64,000 nucleotides of DNA, from contig CM075101.1 in NCBI GenBank assembly GCA_037576195.1, forward strand, positions 27,528,001 through 27,592,000, in the 5' to 3' direction. Below are positions 22,850 to 34,648 of the stretch, one piece after another (the first letter of the stretch is position 1; each line of letters starts with the position of its first letter). A program made the translations under genes and the position numbers. This DNA is from Phytoseiulus persimilis (Eukaryota > Arthropoda > Arachnida > Mesostigmata > Phytoseiidae). The notes below the pieces were generated by a model that made no database searches, was not told the origin of the DNA, and worked only from the letters and a program-made list of their open reading frames with translations.

Positions 22850-24140
22850 ATGAATCCGGAATCAGGTACTCGCGAAAGCCCGGTTCCGTCTCTCGGGAGC
22901 CAGACAAACGTCTTAAGCTGTCGTCACTGCTCCGGGTACGTTCCAGAGGAAGCCCTCCAAGAGTCTCGTCCAATTGGAAAATGCGTTGAGACCGAATCGA
23001 GGGAGTCCGTTGATAGCGTTCCGTCGATTTCTTGGGTTGATCGGCCTGAACGAGAGGCAAGGAAGAAGACCCTGGCGGGGGTGGTACTGCCGGTCAGGCG
23101 CGGCGGTGGCGGCTGCCCGCTCCTCAAAACAAAGCGGCGTGTTGCTGGGGAGCCAAGCTGCGCGCGCAGGAAAGGGACTCGTGTGACGTGGGCCCGTTAC
23201 CTTTCCCAACATCGTGGCATGATCGCCAGAGCTAGCTGTCACTCGTTCAGAGCAGGCGGTACACTGTTCGACGGCGACTCTGTGAGAGCGCGAATAGGCC
23301 GTCCGAGTACGAGCTGCAGTCAGTCAGTCAGTCAGTCGGTAGACCGTCAAGCAAGCATTCATCCATTCATTCAGTCAGTCAGTCAGTCGAGTCAGTTAGA
23401 CGAGGCCGGCGGACAGACAGGTGACTTCGACATCGTTGCCTTAAGCGCAGTGTGTTGTGACGACCGATTACCATGCGAATTCGTATTGATCGGCTTTCTG
23501 ATTGAAGTCGGATATATTGCAACTGTTCCATCCTACAGGACGACGACCGATCAGAAAATACGATTGAAAAAAAAGTGACTTCGGAAAGTGCCGGCGAGGA
23601 AGTTGGTTTGTGAAGTGCTCATCACAGGATTTCTCTAAGCTCGATACTATCGGTTGTTGTTGTTGTCGTCGTCGCTACGACCGCCGCGATACTTTTCTCA
23701 CCGCCTTGTACTCCCCGTTGAGTGCAACAAGCCGTAGCGTCGAGTGCTCGATTTCCTGACTGTCACCCGGTCCGCTGTACGCGCGCAGACCCCTGTCAGG
23801 ACTCGGCATACACAAGGACGAGGAAAAAGAACAAAACTGAGTGAATAATTCGGCAACAAACAACTGCCGGTGTCTGTTTGTTGTTCACGTAAAGAAAAAT
23901 TGATTGGAAATCACGCCTCCATCAATGACCGATGGACTGCCGCGTTGAGTGTTCTTCTCGCTCATGGATTCATTGATCTCGACAAATATCGACGGACTCT
24001 CACTGGATTAACTGTTCAACGAATGAAGAAGTGACTTTCGTGTGTTGTTTTCGTGCGTCTGAAACTTCGTAAAGTGCAAGGAGCGGTTAGAAGCGAAAAC
24101 CATTTGGATTGCCATCGTACCGTGATTTATACTAGCAGTC
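22850..24140 (+). promoter_or_regulatory. Probable promoter and 5' UTR region of the Mxd gene
   Basis: This interval immediately precedes the Mxd start codon. A 243-codon plus-strand frame ends at 23578. It has no recognised domain and part of it is translated simple repeat, so I do not call it a gene. At 23317-23397 lie runs of CAGT units, which repeat the sequence TCAGT, the arthropod initiator consensus. No TATA box is evident. The transcription start cannot be fixed from sequence alone. Confidence 0.3.
23317..23397 (+). repeat. CAGT/CATT tetranucleotide tract upstream of Mxd
   Basis: Six CAGT units, then a degenerate stretch with the same 4-base period (CATTCATCCATTCATT), then four more CAGT units. 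It lies about 750-825 bases before the Mxd start codon. Confidence 0.85.
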
Positions 24141-24195
24141 ATGAGCATTCAGTGGCTTTTGAAAGCGGCGGAATATCTGGACAGGCGGGACAGAG
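24141..24195 (+). CDS. Mxd: Mad/Mxd (Max dimerization protein), coding exon 1: Sin3-interaction domain
   Basis: The ATG at 24141 starts SIQWLLKAAEYLDRRDR, the amphipathic Sin3-interaction helix (SID) that marks the N-terminus of Mad/Mxd proteins. It keeps the LL.AA.YL core and the basic tail. The exon ends in phase 1 (AGA G) at a clean donor GTGAGT. Joining it to exon 2 restores GAA and gives EAEHGYA, an exact family motif, so the junction is secure. Mxd proteins pair with Max on CACGTG E-boxes and recruit Sin3-HDAC to repress Myc targets in the nucleus. The start agrees with the family, where the SID begins within a few residues of the initiator. Only the first 125 residues are encoded in this window. 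Confidence 0.93.
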
Positions 24196-24218
24196 GTGAG
24201 TTTGACAACCCCGAAATC

Positions 24219-24435
24219 CACGTGCGCGCGTTCCCAATCATTCCCTCGGTTTCTTCTGCTTTGATTCGCTTCCCGTCGTCGGCCGGAAGGAGAAAAGCTT
24301 GAGAAGCGGTCGAGCGAAGGAAACAAAAAACTCCGTGAGGAAAATGTGAATATCCTAAGTTGGCACCAGAGACAAAATCCTCGCTTGATGTCAACCCATC
24401 AGCCGAGGGGTCGGGCCCTGTGCCTGTCACGTGAC
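24219..24435. promoter_or_regulatory. Two CACGTG E-boxes just inside Mxd intron 1
   Basis: CACGTG occurs at 24219-24224 and again at 24428-24433, the second inside the 10-base palindrome GTCACGTGAC (24426-24435). Max-containing dimers, including Mxd-Max, bind this sequence, so feedback control is conceivable. By chance about 15 such hexamers are expected in the window and several more are present, so clustering near the promoter is the only point in their favour. Confidence 0.3.
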
Positions 24436-27400
24436 TCGGTGATCGGATTTCATCGGCGACACTTCTCAACCATCGCTTAGCCGGCTAACATTCTTTTGCA
24501 TACTAAACTCAGCTCTGCGCAAATCGTGGAAATGCTTTTACGGTGAAACTCGAAAGTTTTCGGGGTCGCTCGAGACGAGCGATTTGCAAATTCGGTCGCG
24601 AGCATAGTCGCGCAACTGAGAGTGCTGCTAAAAATTGTGGAAAGAAAACTCGAAACGCCGCACTGAGAGCTCGATTCCAATCTGACAGCGGTCGGACGAC
24701 TGGCGTGCATTTATCCAATTCTCTCGATCTCCGTCGAAATCCACTCCGGGCCCACTATGAGCCAACCAACCAATTCATGCATTCGGTCTCAAAACCACTC
24801 AGGTGTGATCGGGATTGCATTTTTGACGGTTCGATTCCCTGTCAATTGAGGACAGCCGACGTATAGAAACTTTTTTGGAATTTTCGGCAGTTTCGAGAGC
24901 ACCGTGCCCCATGCGCTGGGCGTTGACGGCTCCGGGATAACGGCTGAAATTACCCATCCAGTGTCGATGGGACTATTTTGGTGAACTGCGATGTTTCATT
25001 CTTGTTGAGAGGCGCCGGGCACGACGATGAATCGTGACTTTAGGGTTATCGATTGCAAAATGCTCTCAGGAAATAGGTCGAAAACTCTGAGCACTTCGGA
25101 TCCGAAGTCACCCACGGCGAGGGCCTGCGTGGACGGCGACGTGCCCTTGGACTATCTGAAGCTTCCAATGTCTGAGGCGGTTCTCACCGAACTCCTCAGT
25201 TTTTTTAACGATGGCGTTACTCTCCGGCGGAGGCGGCGGCGGTGATGACGACGACGATCGCAGTGGTATCCTTCATTGACGTTTATGCGATCGCCAGCAG
25301 GGCCATCTCTCGTTGCCAATGTACGAGTTCTTTCTCTCAGAGTTGTCAGCCACCGAGTCTGCCCGCTGGCCGAGTGGCTGGTTGGCGGGTTGGCGGGCGG
25401 GCGGCGACCGGCAGGCGAGCTGAGAGCAAGCTCATCAAGAGATTCAGATCCCTCTTTTGTTGGAATCTCTACGCAATTACTCATGTTCCGGTAGCTTGAT
25501 GCTCATGATCGCCGGTGTTTTGCTTGGTGTTCTCTTCCCGGGTACAAATGTTTACCCTTCCAACTGCATGGCACACTCATAAATATCCAGTGATAACGCC
25601 CTTTTACTCGGTCCATGAAGAGAGAACAGCGGCCGGCCAGTCGGCCTGGCGGACAGTAAGTCACTCAGTCAGTCAGCCAGAGTGACTAGCGCCTACTCTT
25701 TCCTCCCTCCGTCTGCTCGTGCGTGCGTCTCCCGGTTCGTTTTCCCGTTTTATATCGAAGATTTGAAGCATCGTTGAACTTGCACAGTCTTGCGATTCTT
25801 CCGTTTGAATAAGTACAGTCCGAATGCCGGCATGACGACGAGCCAATGTGGTCCTGACGTGGGTCGCACGATCTTTTTCTTCCTCGGCGAGCATAAATTC
25901 TGCTTGGCCTTTTGAATGACTCGAGTCTCGGCTCTCGACAAATCCGGAGGCTGTAATATCCGGCTTGCCCGCTCACTCACTGGCTGGCCTTCTTGCTCGG
26001 CAAGGCGATATTGATTGTTTCGTCGACGGAAGGCTTGTTGTCGTCGTCGTCGTCATCGTCTCATCTTGTCTCGATTCTCAATGCATCAAGCCGCGGATCA
26101 AAAATGAATTAGCGCCCCCTCTGCCGTCGTTGGGTCCCTGTTCGACCAACGAGCTGCCCAGGCAGTCGATGACTCTTTTTTTGGCTTTGGGGGGACGTCA
26201 ACAGCAGCAATTTGACAAGTCTTTCGAAGTCTTCCGAGCTCGAGCTCGGTGTACGCATCGACCAGCAGGGGTGTCGACCTCAGTGACATCGGTTCTGTGT
26301 CCATCCAACTCGTGAAGTTTTTGCAGCACCTTGGCCTCCGTACCTACTGAAAGCGCGGCTTCGAGAAGAAGAAAAACACGTTAATGAGCAGAATGACGAC
26401 GGAAACGACGACGCGCGGCAACGTCGCGACGGTGAAGACGACGATGATGATGAACAAGATGACCAACGCAGATGGTTCACAAAGTTTGGAATAGGCATCG
26501 GAAATGAGCGAGGTTATGGAGGGTTGAAATCTCGGCTCGTCCCCAGAGAGGAGAGATGATCGCATTTCCACGAAAACCGCCTGTCGTCGGAACGATGTTC
26601 TTCCTTCTAGTTTTCCTCCGCTTCGCTCACCGGGCCGGTCATTGCTCGGAAGCTTTTCCGTAAGCTTCTCGAGCAGCAAGTGAGGAAATCTAGCGAAACC
26701 TGGCGCACGGCTCGAGGAAAGAGCAAGCAAGGGATTTTCGAATCTCTTTCTATTCGAATGCGACCGTTCCCCCTTCGACGAGTATATTGACTTGTCTTTG
26801 CTTCGCGCCGATCCTGTACTTGGTATGCCACGATTGCGTACCTCGAGGGTCAGGATATTCGGTAATAGAGCGGGAAGTTTCCGGTTTTCATTACGGGAAG
26901 GTCGCTATTTCGTGAGCCTGCTTCGAGCCGCGTGTTTCTGTGGTGTCCGTAATCTGAGAAACTCGCATGACTGGTTTAAGGGGTCTTTTAGAGCTCGGAT
27001 CCATCAGAAGTACCCAGCGCTCGACCGAAGAGCGAATATAAGCATGGGAACTGTTACCGGCCTACCTTGTGAGTTGGATTCCAAAATCCGAAATTGATGC
27101 CATAAGTGGTCATTCTTGCCAACGTGCTCTGTAGGCTTGTCACGAATACAAACGACCTTGGAGGTGCACGTCAATGTACTTCTTCGTTTTGGTCATGGTG
27201 TTCGGGAGGAACGGCCTCACCCTCGGTCAGTGCTGGTCTGTATATCCTTCCTTTACGTCTTCTTCCTCCGTGTTTTTCTGTTTGCAACCCTGAGTAGATC
27301 CTAGCATCGTCCTCTTTGCTACCGAGGAGTCTTGAGCGCCTGTGTCTCCTGAGAACAGACGAGAAGACGACAAGCCGGGCTGCCCGAGGGACGGCTGAGG

Positions 27401-27839
27401 AGGAAACTACGCTACGCGTGCTCCTCCACGGCGTTCGGTTGCATTCTTTGGCCTCTAGAGGCTGCCGGCTCTCAGCCGTCTATTGTCCGTGTCGATATGG
27501 GAGCTCGGAGTCCGATCCGAGATCGTGTGGCCCTCATCGGGACGGCCGGCTCCGTCGACGGTGCTCGTTCGCCGTTACCAAAACTCATGGACGGAAGCGG
27601 ATGACTATTCCAGTGCAGAGTGTCACGCACGAGTCATACGCTGGACCGGATATCAGGGCTGGCAAACGAGAGAAGAGTGAGAACCTGAGGAGAGAGTGAG
27701 GTCGGCTTAACTGTCTCTCCGGACCCTCGAAGGCCACAACTTCCCAGCCCGGGCTCTCTTCGAGAGACGGAGTGCTGTTTTCGTCAACCGCATCTTCGTA
27801 CGTTGGGAGCTCCGTGCATCCTCTCAAGAAGAAGTTTTA

Positions 27840-28002
27840 ATGAGTTATTGCATCGACGTGCGAACGAACGGTGCGAAGTGTTACAACATCGGCAAAATGT
27901 CGCTCACGTCATCCCTACGCTCATGCGTCCCGCCTGCATTGATCAGAGCTCCGATTGCGCCTGCATATCCGAACGGGCCCGGATTATCAGGTCTCCAGCT
28001 CA
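27840..28002 (+). CDS. Candidate alternative first coding exon of Mxd (no SID)
   Basis: A plus-strand frame with ATGs at 27840 and 27897 (the latter in the good context GGCAAAATG) ends in phase 1 at CTCA|GTAAGA, a good donor. Spliced to exon 2 it would give codon AAA and then AEHGYAAY in frame. The peptide (ending GPGLSGLQL) has no Sin3-interaction helix. Mammalian Mxi1 is known to have N-terminal isoforms with and without the SID, called strong and weak repressors, so such an exon would make biological sense. The evidence is only open frame, donor and phase, and one donor in three would fit the phase by chance. Confidence 0.3.
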
Positions 28003-28280
28003 GTAAGATACCGGCAGCTCCCGGTCACCTCGGCGGCTCTTCCCTGGATTTTGTTCGATCGCTCAATCGACGGTTTGTTCTCCATTCAGGCGTCAGCTCC
28101 TCCGGCAGAGCGTCCCTCCACCCGAACACCCCTAGAACCCGAGTCACACGTGACTCTTCGAAAAAGTCTTGACAACACTCAATTGGCAGAATCAAACATC
28201 CTTTGAAGTCGCTTGAGCCGTACAATCATTCCGCTTGTCAAGTGTGTGAGCGTGAATGCGGTGTGCACTGCCGTGCCATG

Positions 28281-28412
28281 CCTTCCTGCCTGTCCGCCTG
28301 CCTGTTGGTCCGTTTGTCAGCCCGTCACTCCGTCTGTCTGTCTGTCTGTCCATCTGTCCGCTCGACGGTCGGTTCGTGGCTCGGTCTGTATATCGGTCTG
28401 TCGTCACAAGGT
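28281..28412 (+). repeat. Degenerate tetranucleotide tract (TCTG/TCCG/TCGG)
   Basis: About 130 bases with a 4-base period built on T-C-N-G units, including six TCTG-type units in a row near 28332-28350. It is partly interrupted but keeps phase over long stretches. Confidence 0.75.
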
Positions 28413-29098
28413 TTTTCTGTTTGTCAAGTAATTTGCGCCAATGTCGCTGCTGCTGGGTTGGTCTCATGGCAGGCACGCACTCAGCCAGGCAGCCATTCAC
28501 ACCTCCGAGAGTCAATAGAAAAACTGTGGCCATCTGATCACATAGATTGATCATCGCTTTGATATTGTTGTTCAACTGAGAACAGCAGCACCGACTCGGG
28601 GAAAAAATAAGCTTGTCACGTTGCGTCTATGATCCGCTCGCCCGATGACCGGCGAGCGCGTGGGCAAACTGGCAAAGCGCGGCAGAGTAAGCTGGCAACT
28701 TGGCAAATTCTCTGGCTAAATCTCACCCTTGATCGGGCACTGACTTTGAGCCGTGACTATCGTAACAAATCCTGTTTGAGTCGCTTCTCACCGAGGCCGA
28801 CACCACTTGACATTCTCTCCTCGAAATTTAATCTCCACTTCGAAAGGGGCTTCGAAATACGCGGAGGCTCGCTCCCTTCCCCTCCAGGGATCCACGAACG
28901 TACTCCAACGGCGGCGTTCCGTCGTTTTCCAGGCGTTTCGGAAGCGCTCCGTGCGTGTCCTCGAGTCGATGCCGATTCGTCCTCATTCCCCGGAACATGC
29001 CATGCGAGCATTCACGATCCACTAGACTCCGTGGTCATTCCACGAGGAGTGCGCGAAGCCATGAAGTTTATTGAAACGTCTGTGTTCTTTCTTTCCAG

Positions 29099-29390
29099 AA
29101 GCTGAGCATGGGTATGCGGCTTACGTCGCACCCGGGGACGAAGTTAAGTCTCAAGACAGAGGTGGGGGAGCTTCGATGAACGTCTGCTCGCCTCTTACCG
29201 CTGCCCCAGCACCGGTTCACAAGCACTTGCCGCAGGTTTGCGCGGCCGCCGCTGCAACGTTCGCCCCCCAGCAAGAAACAAGTGCGGCTGTGGCTCCGAC
29301 TCCGACTCCGAAACAACCTCACCAAGCGGATATAGCTATCACTGGACGTCCCAGCAGGAGAAGCCGTGCTAAGAAGCCTCTCGGAAACAG
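29099..29390 (+). CDS. Mxd: Mad/Mxd, coding exon 2: end of SID, linker, start of basic region
   Basis: The exon is bounded by a pyrimidine-rich acceptor (TTCTTTCTTTCCAG) and the donor CAG|GTATGG; its 292 nt enter in phase 1 and leave in phase 2. It completes EAEHGYA, the conserved end of the Sin3-interaction region, then encodes a linker of about 75 residues rich in Ala, Pro and Gln (CAAAAATFAPQQ, APTPTPKQP). It ends with the basic run RPSRRSRAKKPLGN, which leads into the DNA-binding region. The linker is longer than the roughly 25-30 residues of vertebrate Mxd1, so this part has expanded. The family role is that of exon 1: Max-dependent repression. Confidence 0.93.
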
Positions 29391-32300
29391 GTATGGTCAT
29401 TTATGGCGTTTAGACTCGAATTGACAACCCATGCGACCGTCCGAATTATTCAGAAGCCCTTCGAAGGTCCTGCTCAGCTAATTTAGAGCTTGCTGTTTTC
29501 GAACGGTCGCTCGGCCTAATGGTCCGCAATAACTGCCCTGGCTTCATAACAAGAGCAATGCTCTGAACACACAGTGGTAATGTGCTCTAGCGCTCGGGGC
29601 CCGCGTCGGATTATACATGATGTAATATGTTGCTCCCCTTGTACCTGGCCGCGTTTTTGGGAACACCGAGCAACATGTACAAAACGTTAACAGGTGGCGT
29701 CATCACAGCCACCGCGCCGGCTCGCTCAATGGCTTCCTCACTGACTTGCTCGAGACGCAGCGTTGTGATCGTTGGAGATTTTTCTGGTTTCGCGGAAATT
29801 CCTGCCTACGCGCGTGATACCGCGGACGACCGTACAATACGGCGATCTGCCGCCGCTGTTCTCGGCATTGGCAGAGGGACAGGAATTGTGAACAATTAGA
29901 AAAAGCCGAAAATAAAAGCGAATCAACCGAAATGAGCGTGATGCGTCGAATCGTTCGGCAGATCCCTAGGTCCTTATTTTCTGATGTGGATGTCGGGGCG
30001 GCCAGCAGTCGTACGCAGTTTCAGATTTCAATTATCGCTCTCCGTGAAGGCTAGCGACTAGACTGTGTGCACGCTTTCTTGCTTTTGATGGCTTTGTTTT
30101 CGAGAGAGCTTCCGGAAAAAAACAATTTGCGCTCAGCCACGAGATCCAAGTGCAGCAGTCGCGGGCCAGCTTTTCAAGGTCGAGTTGAGCGCACTCGAGC
30201 TCGTTCAACTCCGAGCGTCTGTTCAGAGGTGTGGAATCGAAATTAGTTTTCCAAGTCCAAGTCTCCGGAGTTCGGGATCTCTTCGACCTCATATGTCACC
30301 GCGTACACCGAGTTCATAAAACCGAGACTACTTGATGTGAACGGGGAGAGCGTCGCGGCCGGTGACAGCCCCTCGGTATTGGGTTTAAGCGCGAACATAG
30401 TGTTCAGAATCGGGCCATTCCGTCTAGAAGGCTCATTGTGCCGCCACGGACCCCTGCTGAGGCCGATATCGGAATTATCTCTGGCGCGATGAACTCGCGA
30501 ATTTTTCCGGGACATTATTCCGATTATGTGTTCCTCTCGGGGAGAAATTGTTCGAGGCTGAATTACGCCGACCAGTTTACCGATTCGGCCAGGTTCTTAG
30601 CGGGCAACAGCTCTTAATTTCTCCTGAGAAGTTGGCTCAGTAGCGGGACGAATCACACATGAGTCCCGAGCTCAGTTTTCGCAGCTGTTCTAATTGTTCT
30701 CCTCCAAGAGGTGAGATTGATTGGGGTGAATGTAAACGGATGATGACGGAAAAAAAATAAGCAAGTTGTCTGCTCGCCCCTCCATGACGCTTCTCTGGGA
30801 ACTCCATCCGTTCCATGTCTTGTTCGCTTATTAAACTTATCTTTTCGTCCCGGCAGCAGTTAATTCTTGCCACTTGCTCTACACGATTCCGCTTGGTTTA
30901 CAACCTACGGAAGGAGCCAACGGCCAGCTACCGACACCCAAGCGTCCGAGCGAGCGACTGGCGGCTCTGGAGGGTCCGTCAGAAGGCCGCTAGGTGCGGC
31001 ACGACTCGCCTGACTGAACTCATTTTCCAAACTTGAAATCACCCTACCCGCAAAGTTACCCCGGGGGAAAAGACGTCACATCGTGAGCCGGGGTAGGCGA
31101 CATCATGGACGGGCGAATGGCGACGGATAGGTGGAAAATAACATCAAGAAGAGTGATTCTTGGCTTGTTCAAGCTTTCTGAGAGCGTATTATCGTGCTCG
31201 GTTGTCGACTGATTCAGTTCGGCGTCACTTTATCAAGCGCAGCGATTTTTTCCTGATGCGCAGCAGCAGGTCATCTGGAAGTGTTTAGATCGTATACATC
31301 TTTTTTTCTGGACCAAGTCGTAAAAGCTTCAGACTCGTACCGCTGAGTTTTTCTTAATTGAAAGATACGGGCGGGCGGTCGGCTGGTCCGTCGGTCGGTG
31401 TTTCCGTCCATCTCGCCTTCGCCCGGTTGATCCGGCGAGCGAGTGGCCAAGAACACTTTGTTGAAGTTTATTACAATGAGATTGTGCAACATTGAGGTTG
31501 CTGTTAATGAATCGGACAAAAACGAATAATGTATCAGATAAAGAGCACACACACATAAAAGTTCGCGCTGTGGCATCATGGCTTTCAGACTGATTGAAGT
31601 TCCGAAATCACCTTCGCGATGAGGGCCATGTCATTTTTCATCTGGTTGAAAAGCGAGCGCTTCTTCTATCGCGTTTCTCAATCCGACTATTTTCCAACGG
31701 CGGCTCGATTTTTCTTCCGTTTCCCCGTGTACTTTGCAGTGTTCGTCGCTGTTCTCACGCGCGAACTCTCAACCTATCCATCCACCTTTCTCGCTCCTGG
31801 GCTACAGCTCCTTTCACTCTGCCGAATCCTCATGCTTTCCAACGACGCCACTAGATGTGAATTCGCTTGTAACTCTTCGTTCACTCGCGTTCATCGCGTC
31901 GTCGCCATGTGACGAAATATCGTCGCCCGCCTGTTTACCTCCGCCATGAATTTATGCCCCCTTATTGGGCTTTAAATCATGGGAAGTATGAGCGGGAACC
32001 AGTCGACAACATAAGAGAGAGCCACGGACACGGTCGTGAGTGAGGCTCGGGCACTCGTCGTCAAGTGCACCGCTCCCGGAGTGAACGTTTCCTAATTTCT
32101 CTGGGATCCTCGGGAGCTAGTTGACTCTGGACAGTGGGTTCTTTTCTCCCGTGATGTCCCAATGCTGCAGAGGAGCAGACGTCAACCCTTTGAAATCAAG
32201 GATTCGACTGGGTTTCCCTCAAATTCTCATGCGGCCTGCAGTTCATGTTCCCGTTGCATCTCTCGCAGCTTGTAACAGAGCCACAGTCTCCCTTGTTGCT

Positions 32301-32528
32301 CTGTGGGGGCTACTCGACGGAATCAACCGGCGAGAGCGGGTCAAGCCCGGAGATAAGACCGAGCCACCTTCTCCCAGGAATCTGTGGATTCATACGCTCG
32401 GTTCATTAGAGATAGCTAGGCTGGCGTGGTCGCTGTCGCTCACATTGAGAATCGTGGCCGCGCGAATCTACCTGGGGATGGAATGAACGAGGATAGTAAC
32501 TGATTCAGCCCTTGCAGGCAGCCGATTG

Positions 32529-32596
32529 TTCGACATGTTGGTTGGTTGGTTTCTCGGCTCCACGGTTAGTTTATCGGTCAATCCGTCGGTTGGTAT
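32529..32596 (+). repeat. Degenerate TTGG/TCGG tetranucleotide tract
   Basis: Three TTGG units followed by TCGG, TTAG and TCGG-type units with a largely kept 4-base period. Confidence 0.65.
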
Positions 32597-34138
32597 GGTC
32601 TACCTTAGTGGCGGGAACCTCCCCTCGATATCCGGGAAACTGAACGCTGATCATCTATGGTGGCGGCTCGGTGGTGGTGGTATCCGCTTGTCGTGAACGT
32701 CGGCCAGAGCTGCGAATTTTCAATAAGAGGAAAGATCAAATACCGCTTGAAAGTTTTTGTTTCCGTTTCAACCACTTGAAAATTTTCACGGCCCAAACAA
32801 TCAGAACCGAACTGATCCCGCGATATGAGCATCGTTCGCCGCGAAACATTGTGTGGCACACGCTCGGTATCATGACCCCGAGCTTGGTAGAAATGCAAAC
32901 GCGATTCGAGAACGCGGCGGGAATCGAGCTGTTTGATAGGCTAATTGTCGGTGATTACTGGGTCCAAGTACAGAGGCTGCTAGAGAGATTTTGACCGAGT
33001 CTCCCGAATGCTTGACGACGAGCTTTCTAACGAGTTAGGCCGAACGAAGCTGGGAAGCGAAGTTGACGTCAATGACGACAATCATTGTTTCGGGAACGCG
33101 AATTTATTCACATCGGGGCGCTGACTCGAAAGCATCGATCCCCTCCGCCAACGATTCGCTTAGGTCGCCGCCGCTCAAAGTACTACAGTCGACATTATTT
33201 CGGCCGCAAGCTCGCCATGGTTACATTCCATACCTGCTCTCTTTCTCGCTCTCTCGGTCGACCGTCGCCTGCCAGTGTTGTGTGAACGCGTAAAGCAGGA
33301 TCAAGACACCAAGCACTGGTTGTCTCTTTGTACGTTGCGTGCTCGTCGCCAATCAGCCGGTGCTGGATAACATCGAAATAGTGGTTGTTGTAGTAGTCCT
33401 AGTGGTAATCTCAGCAGCCGCAGCGATAGTTCTCGGTGGCAACGGTCCCAGGCTGTTCGAATCGATCCCGATAATGATCGAGATTTCTTGTATGATTCAA
33501 TACCACTACCATCATCATCGCGATTGAGCAGTTCCAGCTCGGTAAGTTAGACAAGTTGCGTCTCTGTTGTGAGACCAACTTCCTACCAACCGGCCCACCT
33601 TCCTAGCTGACAACCCTCCGATCTGCTGGTCTCCCAGACGGTCGGATGCTGCTTTCGAGCCGAGCGAGTTGGACATGTTGCCCGCTGAGATGGATTGCGA
33701 GCAGTTCCTCTCTTTTGGTCTTTCGCTTCAAACTCGATGTCTCATTCCGTGAGTTGTCCGCTGAGCCCATACCCTCTCTCTCACAAGCTCAGCCACCTCA
33801 CTCCGAGAGACAGCTCCTCGATGAGAGGATAACGTTGCGTGTAATGCGCATAGATACACACAAACAATGATGGAACCTTGATTCCGGTCGATTAGGAGGC
33901 TGGATTAGGCATCATCATTATCATATAGCGCGCTGCCGCCGCGACCGATACTTGGAGCATTGCAGTCTGTCGGGGACACTAGTTGATTCCGCCCTTGATT
34001 AACTCTACTCAGAACGATGGTTCAAATCGGCGGAGCCCGCTGTCACGGTTGTTACGGGTACGGTGGAGACATGCTGGCAGTAAAAAGACTCCTGCTTGCT
34101 CGCCCGCGCGTTCCCTAGTCCGCTCCGTCACGTACTGA

Positions 34139-34510
34139 AACTGCTGTCGCCGAGGGCCTGATGATAACGATTCTAAAAAGTCGACTTATTCCGCAACTGG
34201 CGGCGTTACCGTCGTCGACGCCATTACGATCATCATCGTCGTTGAGGCCGAACGATTCGCCGTTGTTTGTACTCCCTCATCGGCCGAGCAGCCTCCGAAA
34301 TTGGAGCCCTACGTACCGTACCGCAACAGGAATGTCGAAAGGCCAAAACGTGACAAACCCGAGGAGCAACCTATGGTTGAGAGCCAATCTCTGAGGTCTT
34401 CTTTATCCAGTAGCTCCTCTCCGAAGCTGGAGCTGGTGACTGAGCGACGTATCAGTTTTTCCCATGAGGAGCTTATGTTCCTTAGTTTTGGGAGCAGCGG
34501 GCGATGTTGA
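34139..34510 (+). other. 123-codon open frame just before the Mxd microexon
   Basis: The frame is open from 34139 to a TGA at 34508-34510, 138 bases before exon 3. Its second half looks protein-like (KLEPYVPYRNRNVERPKR, then SLRSSLSSSSSPKLELV). I see neither a convincing acceptor nor a donor, and it is not needed to join exons 2 and 3. It may be chance or an unspliced remnant. Confidence 0.15.
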
Positions 34511-34648
34511 ACGACTTCAGTCGATTTCGTCTCGGTACTATCATTGCTCATGCTACGTAGGGCTGAATCATTATGCGAATCTTTATTAGACTCTCAAACT
34601 GAACTCCAGTGGTCGACCACTGCTCTGACTACACCTCGTTCATTTCAG

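Larger units (their letters stand above)
24196..29098 (+). other. Mxd intron 1 (4903 nt)
   Basis: It is bounded by GTGAGT and by TTCTTTCTTTCCAG. Inside are a GTC trinucleotide run near 26040, the tetranucleotide tract at 28281-28412 and the candidate alternative first exon at 27840-28002. No nested gene is recognised. Confidence 0.85.
29391..34648 (+). other. Mxd intron 2 (5258 nt)
   Basis: It runs from GTATGG to CTCGTTCATTTCAG. It contains the TTGG/TCGG tract at 32529-32596, a GTAGTAGT-like run near 33385 and the open frame at 34139-34510. No nested gene is recognised. Confidence 0.85.

Noticed and set aside
22850..23578. 243-codon plus-strand frame just upstream of Mxd
   Set aside because: No known domain; the middle is translated CAGT repeat (SQSVSQS) and it ends in a Lys run from poly-A. 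More likely promoter or 5' UTR sequence.
28203..28550. Cys/Val/Leu-rich plus-strand frames (28203-28550 and two others)
   Set aside because: They are translations of the degenerate TCTG/TCCG tetranucleotide tract.
32671..32994. Plus-strand frame ending in a segment that recalls the LysR-type helix (ELFDR)
   Set aside because: The resemblance is a few residues only, there is no ATG start, and a bacterial regulator inside an animal intron has no other support. Treated as coincidence.
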